A stretch of DNA of 64,000 bases from Oerskovia turbata (lineage in GTDB: Bacteria > Actinomycetota > Actinomycetes > Actinomycetales > Cellulomonadaceae), in contig NZ_JOFV01000005.1 in NCBI RefSeq assembly GCF_000718325.1, forward strand, positions 317,847 through 381,846. The letters run 5' to 3'. Positions 8,642 to 16,329 of the stretch are shown here, one piece after another. A program made the position numbers and the translations under genes. Positions within the stretch are counted from its first letter, which is position 1; every line of letters begins with the position of its first letter. Under the pieces are notes generated by a model. That model saw only the letters and a program-made list of their open reading frames with translations. It was not told the DNA's origin and ran no database searches.

Positions 8642-10819
8642 GTGAGCGTTCCACAACATGTCGCGGCCGACGTGCCCGAACCGCTGGTCCAGCTGGCCGC
8701 GGCCCATGGTGTCGCGCCCGACTTCTGGGGCTTCGACGGCACGCAGCGTCAGGTGAGCGCGCAGACCCTCGTCGCGGTGCTCGAGGCGCTGGGCGTGCCC
8801 GCGTCGTCCCCCGAGAAGGTCGCCGTGAGCCTCGAGCACTCGGTCGACGACGAGTGGCGGCAGATGCTGCCCCCGACCGTCGTGGTGCGCCAGGGCGACG
8901 AGCTGCGGTTCCCTGTGCACGTCGCCGACGGCGCACCCGTCGAGGTGTGGGTCGAGCTCGAGCCGGTCGAGCCGACCGGGTACCGGTCGACCGCGCCCGC
9001 GGTGCGCGCGCACCGTGCCCTGAGCCAGGTCGACGCGTACGTCGAGCCCCGCACGGTCGACGGCCGGGCGGTCGGGCGGGCGACGTTCGCCGTCCCGGCG
9101 GACCTCCCGCTGGGCTGGCACGAGATCCATGCCACGAGCGAGGGCACGCAGGCGCGAGCCACGCTGGTCGTGACGCCGCAGCGGCTCGAGCTGCCCCGGG
9201 CGGTGCGCGAGGGGCGGGCGTGGGGCCTCATGGCCCAGCTCTACTCGGTGCGGTCCAGGGCGTCGTGGGGCGTGGGGGACCTGGCGGACCTCGCTGACCT
9301 CGCGTGGCTGGGAGCGCACCGGGCGGGGGCCGACTTCGTGCTCGTCAACCCGCTGGCGGCGGCTGAGCCCCGCACCCCCATGACCCCCTCGCCCTACCTG
9401 CCCACGAGCAGGCGCTTCGTGAATCCCCTGTACATCCGTGTCGAGGACGTGCGCGAGACGGGCTATCTCTCGGCCGCGGACCGTTCGCTCGTCGAGTGGG
9501 CCTTCGACCCGGTGCGGGACCTGAGCTCCGACGCGGGCCCGATCGACCGGGACGCTGCCTGGGAGGCGAAGAAGGCCGCGCTCGAGGTCGTCTTCGCGGC
9601 GCCGCGGTCGACCGCGCGCCAGGCGGCGTTCGACGCTTTCCGGGCCGAGCAGGGCAAGGGGCTCGAGGACTTCGCGACGTGGTGCATGCTCGCCGACCAC
9701 TTCGGCGACCGTGACTGGCCCCCGCAGGTGCTCGACCCGACGTCGCCCGCGGTCGCGGCGCTGCGCGAGCAGCTCGACGACCAGGTCGAGTTCTACTGCT
9801 GGCTCCAGTGGGTCGCGGACGAGCAGCTCGAGGTCGCGCAACGCACGGCCCTGGACGCCGGGATGTCGATCGGGATCATGCACGACCTCGCCGTGGGCGT
9901 CCACCCGCACGGGGCCGACGCCTGGGCGCACCACGACGTCCTCGCGGGCGGGGTGACGGTCGGCGCGCCGCCGGACATGTACAACCAGCAGGGGCAGAAC
10001 TGGTCGCAGCCGCCGTGGGACCCGCGTGCCCTGGCCCGCGCCGGGTACGCGCCCTTCCGCGACCTGCTGCGCACGGTGCTGCGTCACGCGGGCGCGATCC
10101 GGGTCGACCACGTCATCGGTCTGTTCCGGCTCTGGTGGATCCCGGGTGCGGCGCGCGCCGACGCCGGGGCCTACGTCCGCTACGACCACGAGGCGCTCGT
10201 GGGCATCCTGTGCCTCGAGGCGCAGCGCGCCGGGGCCATGGTCATCGGCGAGGACCTCGGGGTGTACGAACCCTGGGTCCGCGACTACCTCGCCGAGCGG
10301 GGCATCCTCGGGACCTCCGTGCTGTGGTTCGAGAAGGGCGAGGGCGGGCGTCCGCTGGCCCCCGAGGCGTACCGCCGGCTCGCGCTGGCCACGGTCACGA
10401 CGCACGATCTGCCCCCGACCGCGGGATACCTCGCGGGCGAGCACGTCGACCTGCGTGAGCGTCTGGGCCTGCTCACCGAGCCGGCCACCCAGGTCCGCCA
10501 GGCGGCCCGCGCGGAGCGGGACGGCATGGTGGCCTTCCTGGCAGAGCGCGGGCTGATCGGTGACGACCCGTCCGAGCGTGAGCTCGTCGAGGCGCTGCAC
10601 GTCCTGATCGCGCAGACGCCCGCGGCCCTGATCGGTGTCTCGCTCGCCGACGCGGTGGGGGAGCGTCGCACGCAGAACCAGCCCGGGACGGACCAGGAGT
10701 ACCCCAACTGGAAGGTCCCGCTGGGCGACTCGTCGGGCAACGTGGTGCTGCTCGAGGACCTGTTCGACAACGCCCGTCTGCTCTCGCTCGCGAAGGTCAT
10801 GCGGGAGGCGCTGTCCTGA
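8642..10819 (+). CDS. malQ: 4-alpha-glucanotransferase (amylomaltase)
   Basis: The 725-residue protein matches the long actinobacterial MalQ form, with an N-terminal beta-rich domain of about 170 residues before the GH77 barrel. Recognisable barrel motifs are SPYLPTSRRFVNPLYI, the nucleophile region GIMHDLAVGVHPHGADAWAH, GAPPDMYNQQGQNWSQPPW, the acid/base region IGEDLGVYEPWVRDYL and TTHDLPPTAGYL. It transfers glucan segments between maltodextrins during maltose and glycogen use. GTG 8642 is the start (VSVPQHV). It stands alone; no other maltose gene is near. Confidence 0.95.
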   Translation: MSVPQHVAADVPEPLVQLAAAHGVAPDFWGFDGTQRQVSAQTLVAVLEALGVPASSPEKVAVSLEHSVDDEWRQMLPPTVVVRQGDELRFPVHVADGAPVEVWVELEPVEPTGYRSTAPAVRAHRALSQVDAYVEPRTVDGRAVGRATFAVPADLPLGWHEIHATSEGTQARATLVVTPQRLELPRAVREGRAWGLMAQLYSVRSRASWGVGDLADLADLAWLGAHRAGADFVLVNPLAAAEPRTPMTPSPYLPTSRRFVNPLYIRVEDVRETGYLSAADRSLVEWAFDPVRDLSSDAGPIDRDAAWEAKKAALEVVFAAPRSTARQAAFDAFRAEQGKGLEDFATWCMLADHFGDRDWPPQVLDPTSPAVAALREQLDDQVEFYCWLQWVADEQLEVAQRTALDAGMSIGIMHDLAVGVHPHGADAWAHHDVLAGGVTVGAPPDMYNQQGQNWSQPPWDPRALARAGYAPFRDLLRTVLRHAGAIRVDHVIGLFRLWWIPGAARADAGAYVRYDHEALVGILCLEAQRAGAMVIGEDLGVYEPWVRDYLAERGILGTSVLWFEKGEGGRPLAPEAYRRLALATVTTHDLPPTAGYLAGEHVDLRERLGLLTEPATQVRQAARAERDGMVAFLAERGLIGDDPSERELVEALHVLIAQTPAALIGVSLADAVGERRTQNQPGTDQEYPNWKVPLGDSSGNVVLLEDLFDNARLLSLAKVMREALS

Positions 10820-10823
10820 CCCC

Positions 10824-10878
10824 TCGTCGAGGTAGAGGCCTGTCGTCGAGGTAGAGGGTTCCAGCCCTCTACCTCGAC
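10824..10878. repeat. Two direct copies and one inverted copy of a TCGTCGAGGTAGAGG motif
   Basis: TCGTCGAGGTAGAGG occurs at 10824-10838 and again at 10843-10857. The second copy pairs perfectly over 14 bp (10845-10858) with CCCTCTACCTCGAC at 10865-10878 around a 6-base loop. A degenerate fourth copy (CCTCTATCTCG) follows at about 10886. It lies just after malQ and could end its transcript, but the extra direct copy looks like a dispersed palindromic repeat element. Confidence 0.75.
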
Positions 10879-10902
10879 GTGATTCCTCTATCTCGCGGTC
10901 CC

Positions 10903-10952
10903 GGCCCACGGCCGGGGTGGAGGGAGTCGCCGCTCCACCCCGGCCGTGGGCC
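10903..10952. terminator. Bidirectional terminator between malQ and pepN
   Basis: A perfect 20-bp GC-rich inverted repeat (10903-10922 with 10933-10952) with a 10-base loop lies between convergent malQ and pepN, 14 bp from the pepN stop. Confidence 0.8.
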
Positions 10953-10965
10953 GTCCCTCAGGGCG

Positions 10966-13527
10966 TCAGGCGTCCGCGCCCTGCGCCGTGAGAGCGCGCT
11001 CCACGCCCGCGAGGTTCTCGACGACCAGGCGACGCAGCGCGGGGGCCGCGTCGGTGTGGGCGTCGAGCCAGTCCTGCGTCGCGTCGCGCAGCGCGGTGTT
11101 CGCGAGCGGCGCCGGGTACAGGCCCACGACCAGCGTCTCGGCGATGTGGTAGCTCCGCTCGGCCCACAGCGTGATCAGCGCCGAGAAGTACTTCTCGACC
11201 AGGGGCGCCAGGACCGCAGGGTCGTTGACGTGCTGGAAGCCCTGCGTCGTGGCGCGCACGATCGCGTTCGGGGCCTCGTCCGAGTCCACGAGGGACGCGA
11301 ACGCGGCGAGCTTGGCCTCGGTCGTCGGGGCCGTCGCGGTCGCACGTGCGGCCGACTGCTGGCCCGTGGCCGTGTGATCCTGGGCGAGCGCGGCGTCGAC
11401 CTCGGCCTGGTCCGCACGGCCCAGCAGGACGAGGCCCTCGAGGATCTCCCAGCGCAGGTCGGTGTCGATCTCGAGGCCCTCGAGCGTCACGGCCCCGTCG
11501 AGCAGCCCGCGCAGCGCGTCGGCGTGGGCCGGCGTCGAGGCGAGGTGCGCGAAGAACTTCACGAACTGGAACTGGGAGTCCGTGCCGGCCTGCGCCGACT
11601 GTGCGAGGCGCCACAGCTCGTCACCGACGACCGCGAGCGTCGCGGCCTGCTTGCCGGGCGTCACGTAGGACTTCGCTGCCAGCGCGAGCTGGTTGAGCGT
11701 CGTCCGGATCGTCGTGGACTCGGTCTCGCGGGCGATGTTGCCCAGGACGAGGCGCACGTACTCGCTCGCCGGCGTCTCGCCGTCGCGCGTCGCGTCCCAC
11801 GCCGAGCCCCACACGAGCGAGCGCGCGAGCGGGTCCGTGATGTCCGCGAGGTGCTCGACCGCGACCGCGAGCGACGCCTCGTCGAGACGGATCTTGGCGT
11901 ACGCGAGGTCGTCGTCGTTGAGCAGGACGAGCTGCGGCCGGTCGAGTCCCACGAGCTCGGGGACCTCGGTGCGCTCGCCGTCGACGTCGATCTCGATGCG
12001 GTGCTCGCGCACCAGGTTCCCGTCGACCACGTTGTAGAAGCCGATCGCCAGACGGTGCGGGCGGATCGTCGGGTAGTCGGCCGGGGCCTCCTGCAGCACC
12101 GCGAACGAGACGATGCGGCCGTGCGCGTCGAGCTCGATCTCGGGGCGCAGCGTGTTGACGCCCGCGGTCTCGAGCCACAGGCGCGCCCACGAGCCGAGCT
12201 CGCGCCCGCTCGTGGCCTCGAGCTCGGTCAGGAGGTCGGTGAGCTCGGTGTTCTTGTACTCGTGCTTCTTGAAGTACTGGGCGACGCCGGCCATGAACGC
12301 GTCGATGCCGACCCAGGCCACGAGCTGCTTGAGGACCGAGCCGCCCTTGGCGTACGTGATGCCGTCGAAGTTGACCTGCACGTCCTCGAGGTCGTTGATG
12401 GTCGCGACGATCGGGTGCGTCGAGGGGAGCTGGTCCTGGCGGTAGGCCCACGACTTCTCCATGGCCGCGAACGTCGTCCAGGCCTCGTGCCACTCGGTGG
12501 CCTCGGCGGTCGCGAGCGTCGAGGCCCACTCCGCGAAGGACTCGTTGAGCCACAGGTCGTTCCACCACTTCATGGTGACCAGGTCGCCGAACCACATGTG
12601 CGCGAGCTCGTGCAGGACCGTCACGACGCGACGCTCCTTGATGGCGTCGGTGACCTTGGACCGGAAGACGTACGTCTCGGTGAACGTCACGGCGCCGGCG
12701 TTCTCCATGGCCCCGGCGTTGAACTCGGGCACGAAGAGCTGGTCGTACTTCGCGAACGGGTACGGGTAGTCGAACTTCTCCTCGAAGAACGCGAAGCCCT
12801 GACGGGTCTTCTCGAAGATGTAGTCCGCGTCGAGGTGGGGCGCGAGCGACCTGCGCGCGAACACGCCGAGCGGGATCACGCGACCGTCCGAGGACGTGAG
12901 CTCGCTGCGCTCGACCACGTAGGGGCCCGCGACGATCGCCGTGATGTAGGTCGAGATGACCGGCGTGGGCTCGAACGTCCACGTCGAGGCGTCCACGGCG
13001 GAGTCGGTCGCGTGGGTCGCGGGGACGGGCTCGGGCGTGGGCGAGTTGGAGACGACCTGCCAGGCGGAGGGCGCCGTGACCGTGAACTGGAACGTGGCCT
13101 TGAGGTCGGGCTGCTCGAACGCGGCGAACACGCGGCGCGAGTCGGGGACCTCGAACTGGCTGTACAGGTAGACCTCGCCGTCGACGGGGTCGACGAAGCG
13201 GTGCAGGCCCTCGCCCGAGTTGGTGTACGCGGCGTCCGCGACGACGCGGAGCTCGTTCTCGGCGGCGAGACCGTCGAGCCGGATGCGGGAGTCGGCGAAG
13301 ACGTCGGCGACGTCGAGCGGCTCGCCGTTGAGCACGACCTCGTGGACGGCCGGCGCGATCAGGTCGATGAAGGTGCTCGCCCCGGCGGTCGCGGCGAACC
13401 GCACCACCGTGGTCGAGCCGAACGTCGTGGGTCCGGTCGTGAGGTCGAGAGCGACCTCGTAGGAACGGACGGTGACGACACCGGCGCGCTCGGCGGCTTC
13501 GGCGCGGGTGAGGTTCTCTCCGGGCAC
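10966..13527 (-). CDS. pepN: Aminopeptidase N (M1 metallopeptidase)
   Basis: The 853-residue M1 zinc aminopeptidase contains the substrate-recognition motif GAMEN (near residue 274) and the zinc site HELAHMWFGD (near 305) with the downstream glutamate in NESFAEW. It removes N-terminal residues from peptides in the cytoplasm. Length fits the actinobacterial PepN form with an ERAP1-like C-terminal domain. Start is GTG 13527 with GGAG five bases upstream, encoding PGENLTRAEAAERAG. It is divergent from the DsbA-like gene across 193 bp. Confidence 0.96.
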   Translation of the reverse strand: MPGENLTRAEAAERAGVVTVRSYEVALDLTTGPTTFGSTTVVRFAATAGASTFIDLIAPAVHEVVLNGEPLDVADVFADSRIRLDGLAAENELRVVADAAYTNSGEGLHRFVDPVDGEVYLYSQFEVPDSRRVFAAFEQPDLKATFQFTVTAPSAWQVVSNSPTPEPVPATHATDSAVDASTWTFEPTPVISTYITAIVAGPYVVERSELTSSDGRVIPLGVFARRSLAPHLDADYIFEKTRQGFAFFEEKFDYPYPFAKYDQLFVPEFNAGAMENAGAVTFTETYVFRSKVTDAIKERRVVTVLHELAHMWFGDLVTMKWWNDLWLNESFAEWASTLATAEATEWHEAWTTFAAMEKSWAYRQDQLPSTHPIVATINDLEDVQVNFDGITYAKGGSVLKQLVAWVGIDAFMAGVAQYFKKHEYKNTELTDLLTELEATSGRELGSWARLWLETAGVNTLRPEIELDAHGRIVSFAVLQEAPADYPTIRPHRLAIGFYNVVDGNLVREHRIEIDVDGERTEVPELVGLDRPQLVLLNDDDLAYAKIRLDEASLAVAVEHLADITDPLARSLVWGSAWDATRDGETPASEYVRLVLGNIARETESTTIRTTLNQLALAAKSYVTPGKQAATLAVVGDELWRLAQSAQAGTDSQFQFVKFFAHLASTPAHADALRGLLDGAVTLEGLEIDTDLRWEILEGLVLLGRADQAEVDAALAQDHTATGQQSAARATATAPTTEAKLAAFASLVDSDEAPNAIVRATTQGFQHVNDPAVLAPLVEKYFSALITLWAERSYHIAETLVVGLYPAPLANTALRDATQDWLDAHTDAAPALRRLVVENLAGVERALTAQGADA

Positions 13528-13720
13528 AACAACTCCTCAGTACGGGTCGGGCTGGCCGGGTGGGCCGCGTCGATTGTCCCACGGGGCACCTCGCGGGTCG
13601 CCGTGTTTGCCGCGGACTCCAGCGGGTCGGAATGTCCGGGTCATCGGGCGTGTTGGGTCTGCCGGGGGAGCGGGTCCGCGCCCCCTCCCGACCTTCCCAC
13701 CCGCTGAGGAGAGCTGCCCC

Positions 13721-14377
13721 GTGACTGCTGTGACGACGTCGGACACCGCCCGAGACCTGCACGCGAGCGACGCGCCCGTGCGTACCGCCGACTTCTGGTT
13801 CGACCCGCTGTGCCCGTGGGCGTGGATGACGAGCCGGTGGATGGACGAGGTCTCGAAGGTCCGCGACGTGAGCGTGCGCTGGCACGTCATGAGCCTGTCG
13901 GTCCTCAACGAGGGCCGCGAGCTGCCCGAGAAGTACCGCGACCTCATGGAGCGGGGCTGGGGCCCGGTCCGCGTCGTGGTCGCGGCGCAGCAGGAGCACG
14001 GCGACGAGGTCGTCAAGCCGCTCTACGACGCGATCGGCACGCGCCTGCACCCGGGCGGGCGCAGCGACTTCGACGCCGTGATCGCCGAGGCGCTCGCGGA
14101 GGTCGGCCTGCCCGCCTCGCTCGCCGAGCACGCGACGAGCGACCGCTACGACGCCGAGCTGCGCGCCTCGCACGCCGAGGGCATCTCGCGCGTGGGTGAG
14201 GACGTCGGCACGCCCGTCGTCGCGTTCGGCGACGTCGCGTTCTTCGGCCCCGTCGTGACGCCCGCACCCCAGGGCGAGGACGCGGGACGGCTGTGGGACG
14301 GGTGCGTCCTGGTCGCCTCGACGCCCGGCTTCTTCGAGCTCAAGCGCACGCGCACGCAGGACCCGGTCTTCGACTGA
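13721..14377 (+). CDS. DsbA-fold, Rv2466c-like (mycothiol nitroreductase family) protein with CPWA motif
   Basis: This 218-residue thioredoxin-fold protein matches the Rv2466c family of mycothiol-dependent nitroreductases: FWFDPLCPWAWMTSRW near the N-terminus, VRWHVMSLSVLNEGRELPE, and the GTPVVAFGDVAFFGPVVTPAP cis-proline region. Rv2466c has a CPWC active site; here the second cysteine is alanine (Cys31-Pro-Trp-Ala34), which leaves a monothiol site. It may still work through a mixed disulphide with mycothiol. Start is GTG 13721, with GAGGAGAG about ten bases upstream. Confidence 0.88.
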   Translation: MTAVTTSDTARDLHASDAPVRTADFWFDPLCPWAWMTSRWMDEVSKVRDVSVRWHVMSLSVLNEGRELPEKYRDLMERGWGPVRVVVAAQQEHGDEVVKPLYDAIGTRLHPGGRSDFDAVIAEALAEVGLPASLAEHATSDRYDAELRASHAEGISRVGEDVGTPVVAFGDVAFFGPVVTPAPQGEDAGRLWDGCVLVASTPGFFELKRTRTQDPVFD

Positions 14378-14427
14378 CAGGTCGACGGGTCCGCCGACCT
14401 GCCGGCACCGGCAGACGCCACCCGCCC

Positions 14428-14464
14428 GACGGCGCATCCTCGCCCCGCGCGAGGGTGCGCCGTC
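14428..14464. terminator. Terminator after the DsbA-like gene
   Basis: A 16-bp stem (14428-14443 with 14449-14464, one G-T pair, 5-base loop) lies 50 bp after the stop and just before the next gene. A smaller hairpin (14379-14385 with 14396-14402) precedes it. Confidence 0.7.
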
Positions 14465-14521
14465 CGCACGGGGCGCGGGACGACGACCCGGACCCCGACG
14501 AGCCGTGGAAGGATCGACGCC

Positions 14522-14992
14522 ATGGCCACCTGGAAGCAGCTCGTCGACGACGCCCCCGACCTCGCCGCCCGCGTGCGCTCCCGTTTCGAGGCCGCTGACC
14601 GGCACGTCCTGGCGACCCGGACGCTCACGGGCTCGCCGCGCGTCAGCGGCACCGAGGTCGGGTTCTGGCGGGACGAGGTGTGGATCGGTTCCACCTCACG
14701 CTCCGGCAGGTCGATGGACCTGCTCGTCGACCCACGGTTCGTGCTCCACTCGAACCCCGGCGACGGGTCGCGCGCGGACGGGGACGTCAAGGTCGACGGG
14801 ACGGTCCGCAGCGCCCCGCGGGACGACCCGGACCGTGCGGCCGTCCTGGCCGAGACCGGCGGCGCCGAGCCGTTCCAGCTCTTCTGGCTCGACCTGACCC
14901 GGGTCGTTCTCACCACGGTCGAGGGCGCCGTGACACGGGCCGAGACCTGGCGTCCCGGGACCGGCGTCGACGTCGTCGAGCAGCGGGACTGA
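14522..14992 (+). CDS. Pyridoxamine 5'-phosphate oxidase-like (PPOX) flavin/F420-binding protein
   Basis: The 156-residue protein has the split-barrel pattern of the PPOX superfamily: HVLATRTLTGSPRVSGTEVGFWRDEVWIGST, a SGRSMDLLVDPRFVLHS helix-strand, and FQLFWLDLTRVVLTTVEG. In actinobacteria many such proteins bind F420 or flavin and reduce or bind small molecules; cofactor and substrate cannot be read from this sequence. Start ATG 14522; GGAAGGATCG lies just upstream. It appears monocistronic. Confidence 0.85.
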   Translation: MATWKQLVDDAPDLAARVRSRFEAADRHVLATRTLTGSPRVSGTEVGFWRDEVWIGSTSRSGRSMDLLVDPRFVLHSNPGDGSRADGDVKVDGTVRSAPRDDPDRAAVLAETGGAEPFQLFWLDLTRVVLTTVEGAVTRAETWRPGTGVDVVEQRD

Positions 14993-15155
14993 GACGGGAC
15001 GGAAGGTCGGCGCGGCTCCGGGGCGAACCGACCTCGCGTCGGGGGCATACGGGACCGATCGGACAGGGCGGCGGTTCGACCGAGGCGGGACGGCCGTGCA
15101 ATGCTGCGTACTTCTGCCCCGAAACTGCGGGGTCCGAGTCCCCTGAGGAGCTGTG

Positions 15156-16112
15156 ATGTCCGGCAACGCCCCCGTGCCTCCGCCGCCCCCGCACTCCGAG
15201 CCTGCCCAGCAGCCTCCGGTCTTCCGGCCCGGGGCGCAGCAGTCCCACCAGCCGCCCGCGTACCAGCCCCCGGCGCCGCCCGCCTACCAGCAGCAGCCGG
15301 CGCAGCCCGCGTACCAGCCGCCGCCCGCCTTCGCCCCCGGCAGTGGTCAGCAGGCCGCCTACCCAGCGCAGCCGGTCGCCCCGCAGCCTGGGTTCGCCCC
15401 GCAGCAGCCCGCGCAGTACGCGTACCAGCCGCAGCCCGCGTACCAGCCGCAGTACGCCCCTCAGCAGCCGCAGCAGCAGACCTACCAGCCCGCACCGCAG
15501 CAGCAGGCGACGGCACCCGCCCCCGGTGGCGGGTCGGGCAACGGCTCGGGTGACCGTCCGGGCAGGAGCGGACGTCGGCTCAGCCCCGGGTGGATCGCCT
15601 TCATCGCGCTCGACGTGATCCTCGTCGGCATCGTCATCGCGTTCGCGATCAACCTCGCCGGAGGTGCTCCCGGACCGGCTCCGGCCGAGGGGGCGGGCAC
15701 GTCCGTCGAGGCACCGGCCGAGACCCCCGACGCCCCGGCCGAGAACCCCGGTCCGGTCGCCGTCACGGGAGAGTCCGTGACCAGCCCCAGCCGGAACATC
15801 ACCTGCACGATCGGTGAGCAGGGCGTCTCGTGCGGCATCGCCGAGCTCGCGAACCAGCCCGCCCCGGTGGACGGCTGCAAGGGCACCACGGGCTACGTCG
15901 TCACGCTCACCGCCGAGGGCGTCGAGATCCCGTGCGTCCCGACCGCGGACCAGCCGAAGAAGGCAGGGGACGACGTCACCGTGCTCGACTACGACCAGAC
16001 CGAGACCGTCGGGTCGTTCACGTGCACGAGCTCCAAGACCGGCATGCGCTGCACGGACAGCGAGACCGGCAAGGGGTTCAACGTGGCCAAGGCGGGCCTC
16101 TCCTCGTTCTGA
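15156..16112 (+). CDS. Proline/glutamine-rich single-pass membrane protein
   Basis: The 318-residue protein starts with about 125 residues rich in Pro, Gln, Tyr and Ala with degenerate AYQPQ/QPAYQP units, then one membrane segment (WIAFIALDVILVGIVIAFAINL, about 150-171). The extracellular C-terminal part has six cysteines (for example NITCTIGEQGVSCGI) and resembles small disulphide-stabilised domains of actinobacterial surface proteins. The start is ATG 15156 with GAGGAG seven bases before; a GTG lies in frame one codon earlier. Function is not recognised; proline-rich cytoplasmic regions of this type often mediate protein contacts. Confidence 0.85.
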   Translation: MSGNAPVPPPPPHSEPAQQPPVFRPGAQQSHQPPAYQPPAPPAYQQQPAQPAYQPPPAFAPGSGQQAAYPAQPVAPQPGFAPQQPAQYAYQPQPAYQPQYAPQQPQQQTYQPAPQQQATAPAPGGGSGNGSGDRPGRSGRRLSPGWIAFIALDVILVGIVIAFAINLAGGAPGPAPAEGAGTSVEAPAETPDAPAENPGPVAVTGESVTSPSRNITCTIGEQGVSCGIAELANQPAPVDGCKGTTGYVVTLTAEGVEIPCVPTADQPKKAGDDVTVLDYDQTETVGSFTCTSSKTGMRCTDSETGKGFNVAKAGLSSF

Positions 16113-16148
16113 GCAGTGCGGTGAGCAGCCCGCTCCCTGCCCGACGAC

Positions 16149-16188
16149 GCCGCTCGCTCCGGTGCACTCGTGCACCGGGGCGAGCGGC
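16149..16188 (+). terminator. Terminator after the proline-rich membrane protein gene
   Basis: A 19-bp near-perfect stem (16149-16167 with 16170-16188, one wobble) follows the stop by 36 bp and separates this gene from the LuxR-type regulator. Confidence 0.75.
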
Positions 16189-16329
16189 GCTCCCGGGCGA
16201 GTGACGCCGTCGGGCATGACGGGCCGGACTACCGGGGCGCCGCCGCGGACAGGAACCGACCACGCACCGGTCTCTGCGCCCACCGGCCGGAACGGTAGGC
16301 AGAATGGAGGGCGGAGGGAGACGCCCCAC

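Noticed and set aside
10824..10952. CRISPR-like repeat array
   Set aside because: There are only two direct copies with a 4-base gap and no spacers; it is hairpin or REP-like DNA.
10879..13707. A 942-codon open frame on the plus strand over pepN
   Set aside because: It is antisense to a clear M1 peptidase and consists of Arg/Gly/Val/Leu-rich low-complexity sequence typical of GC-rich mirror frames.
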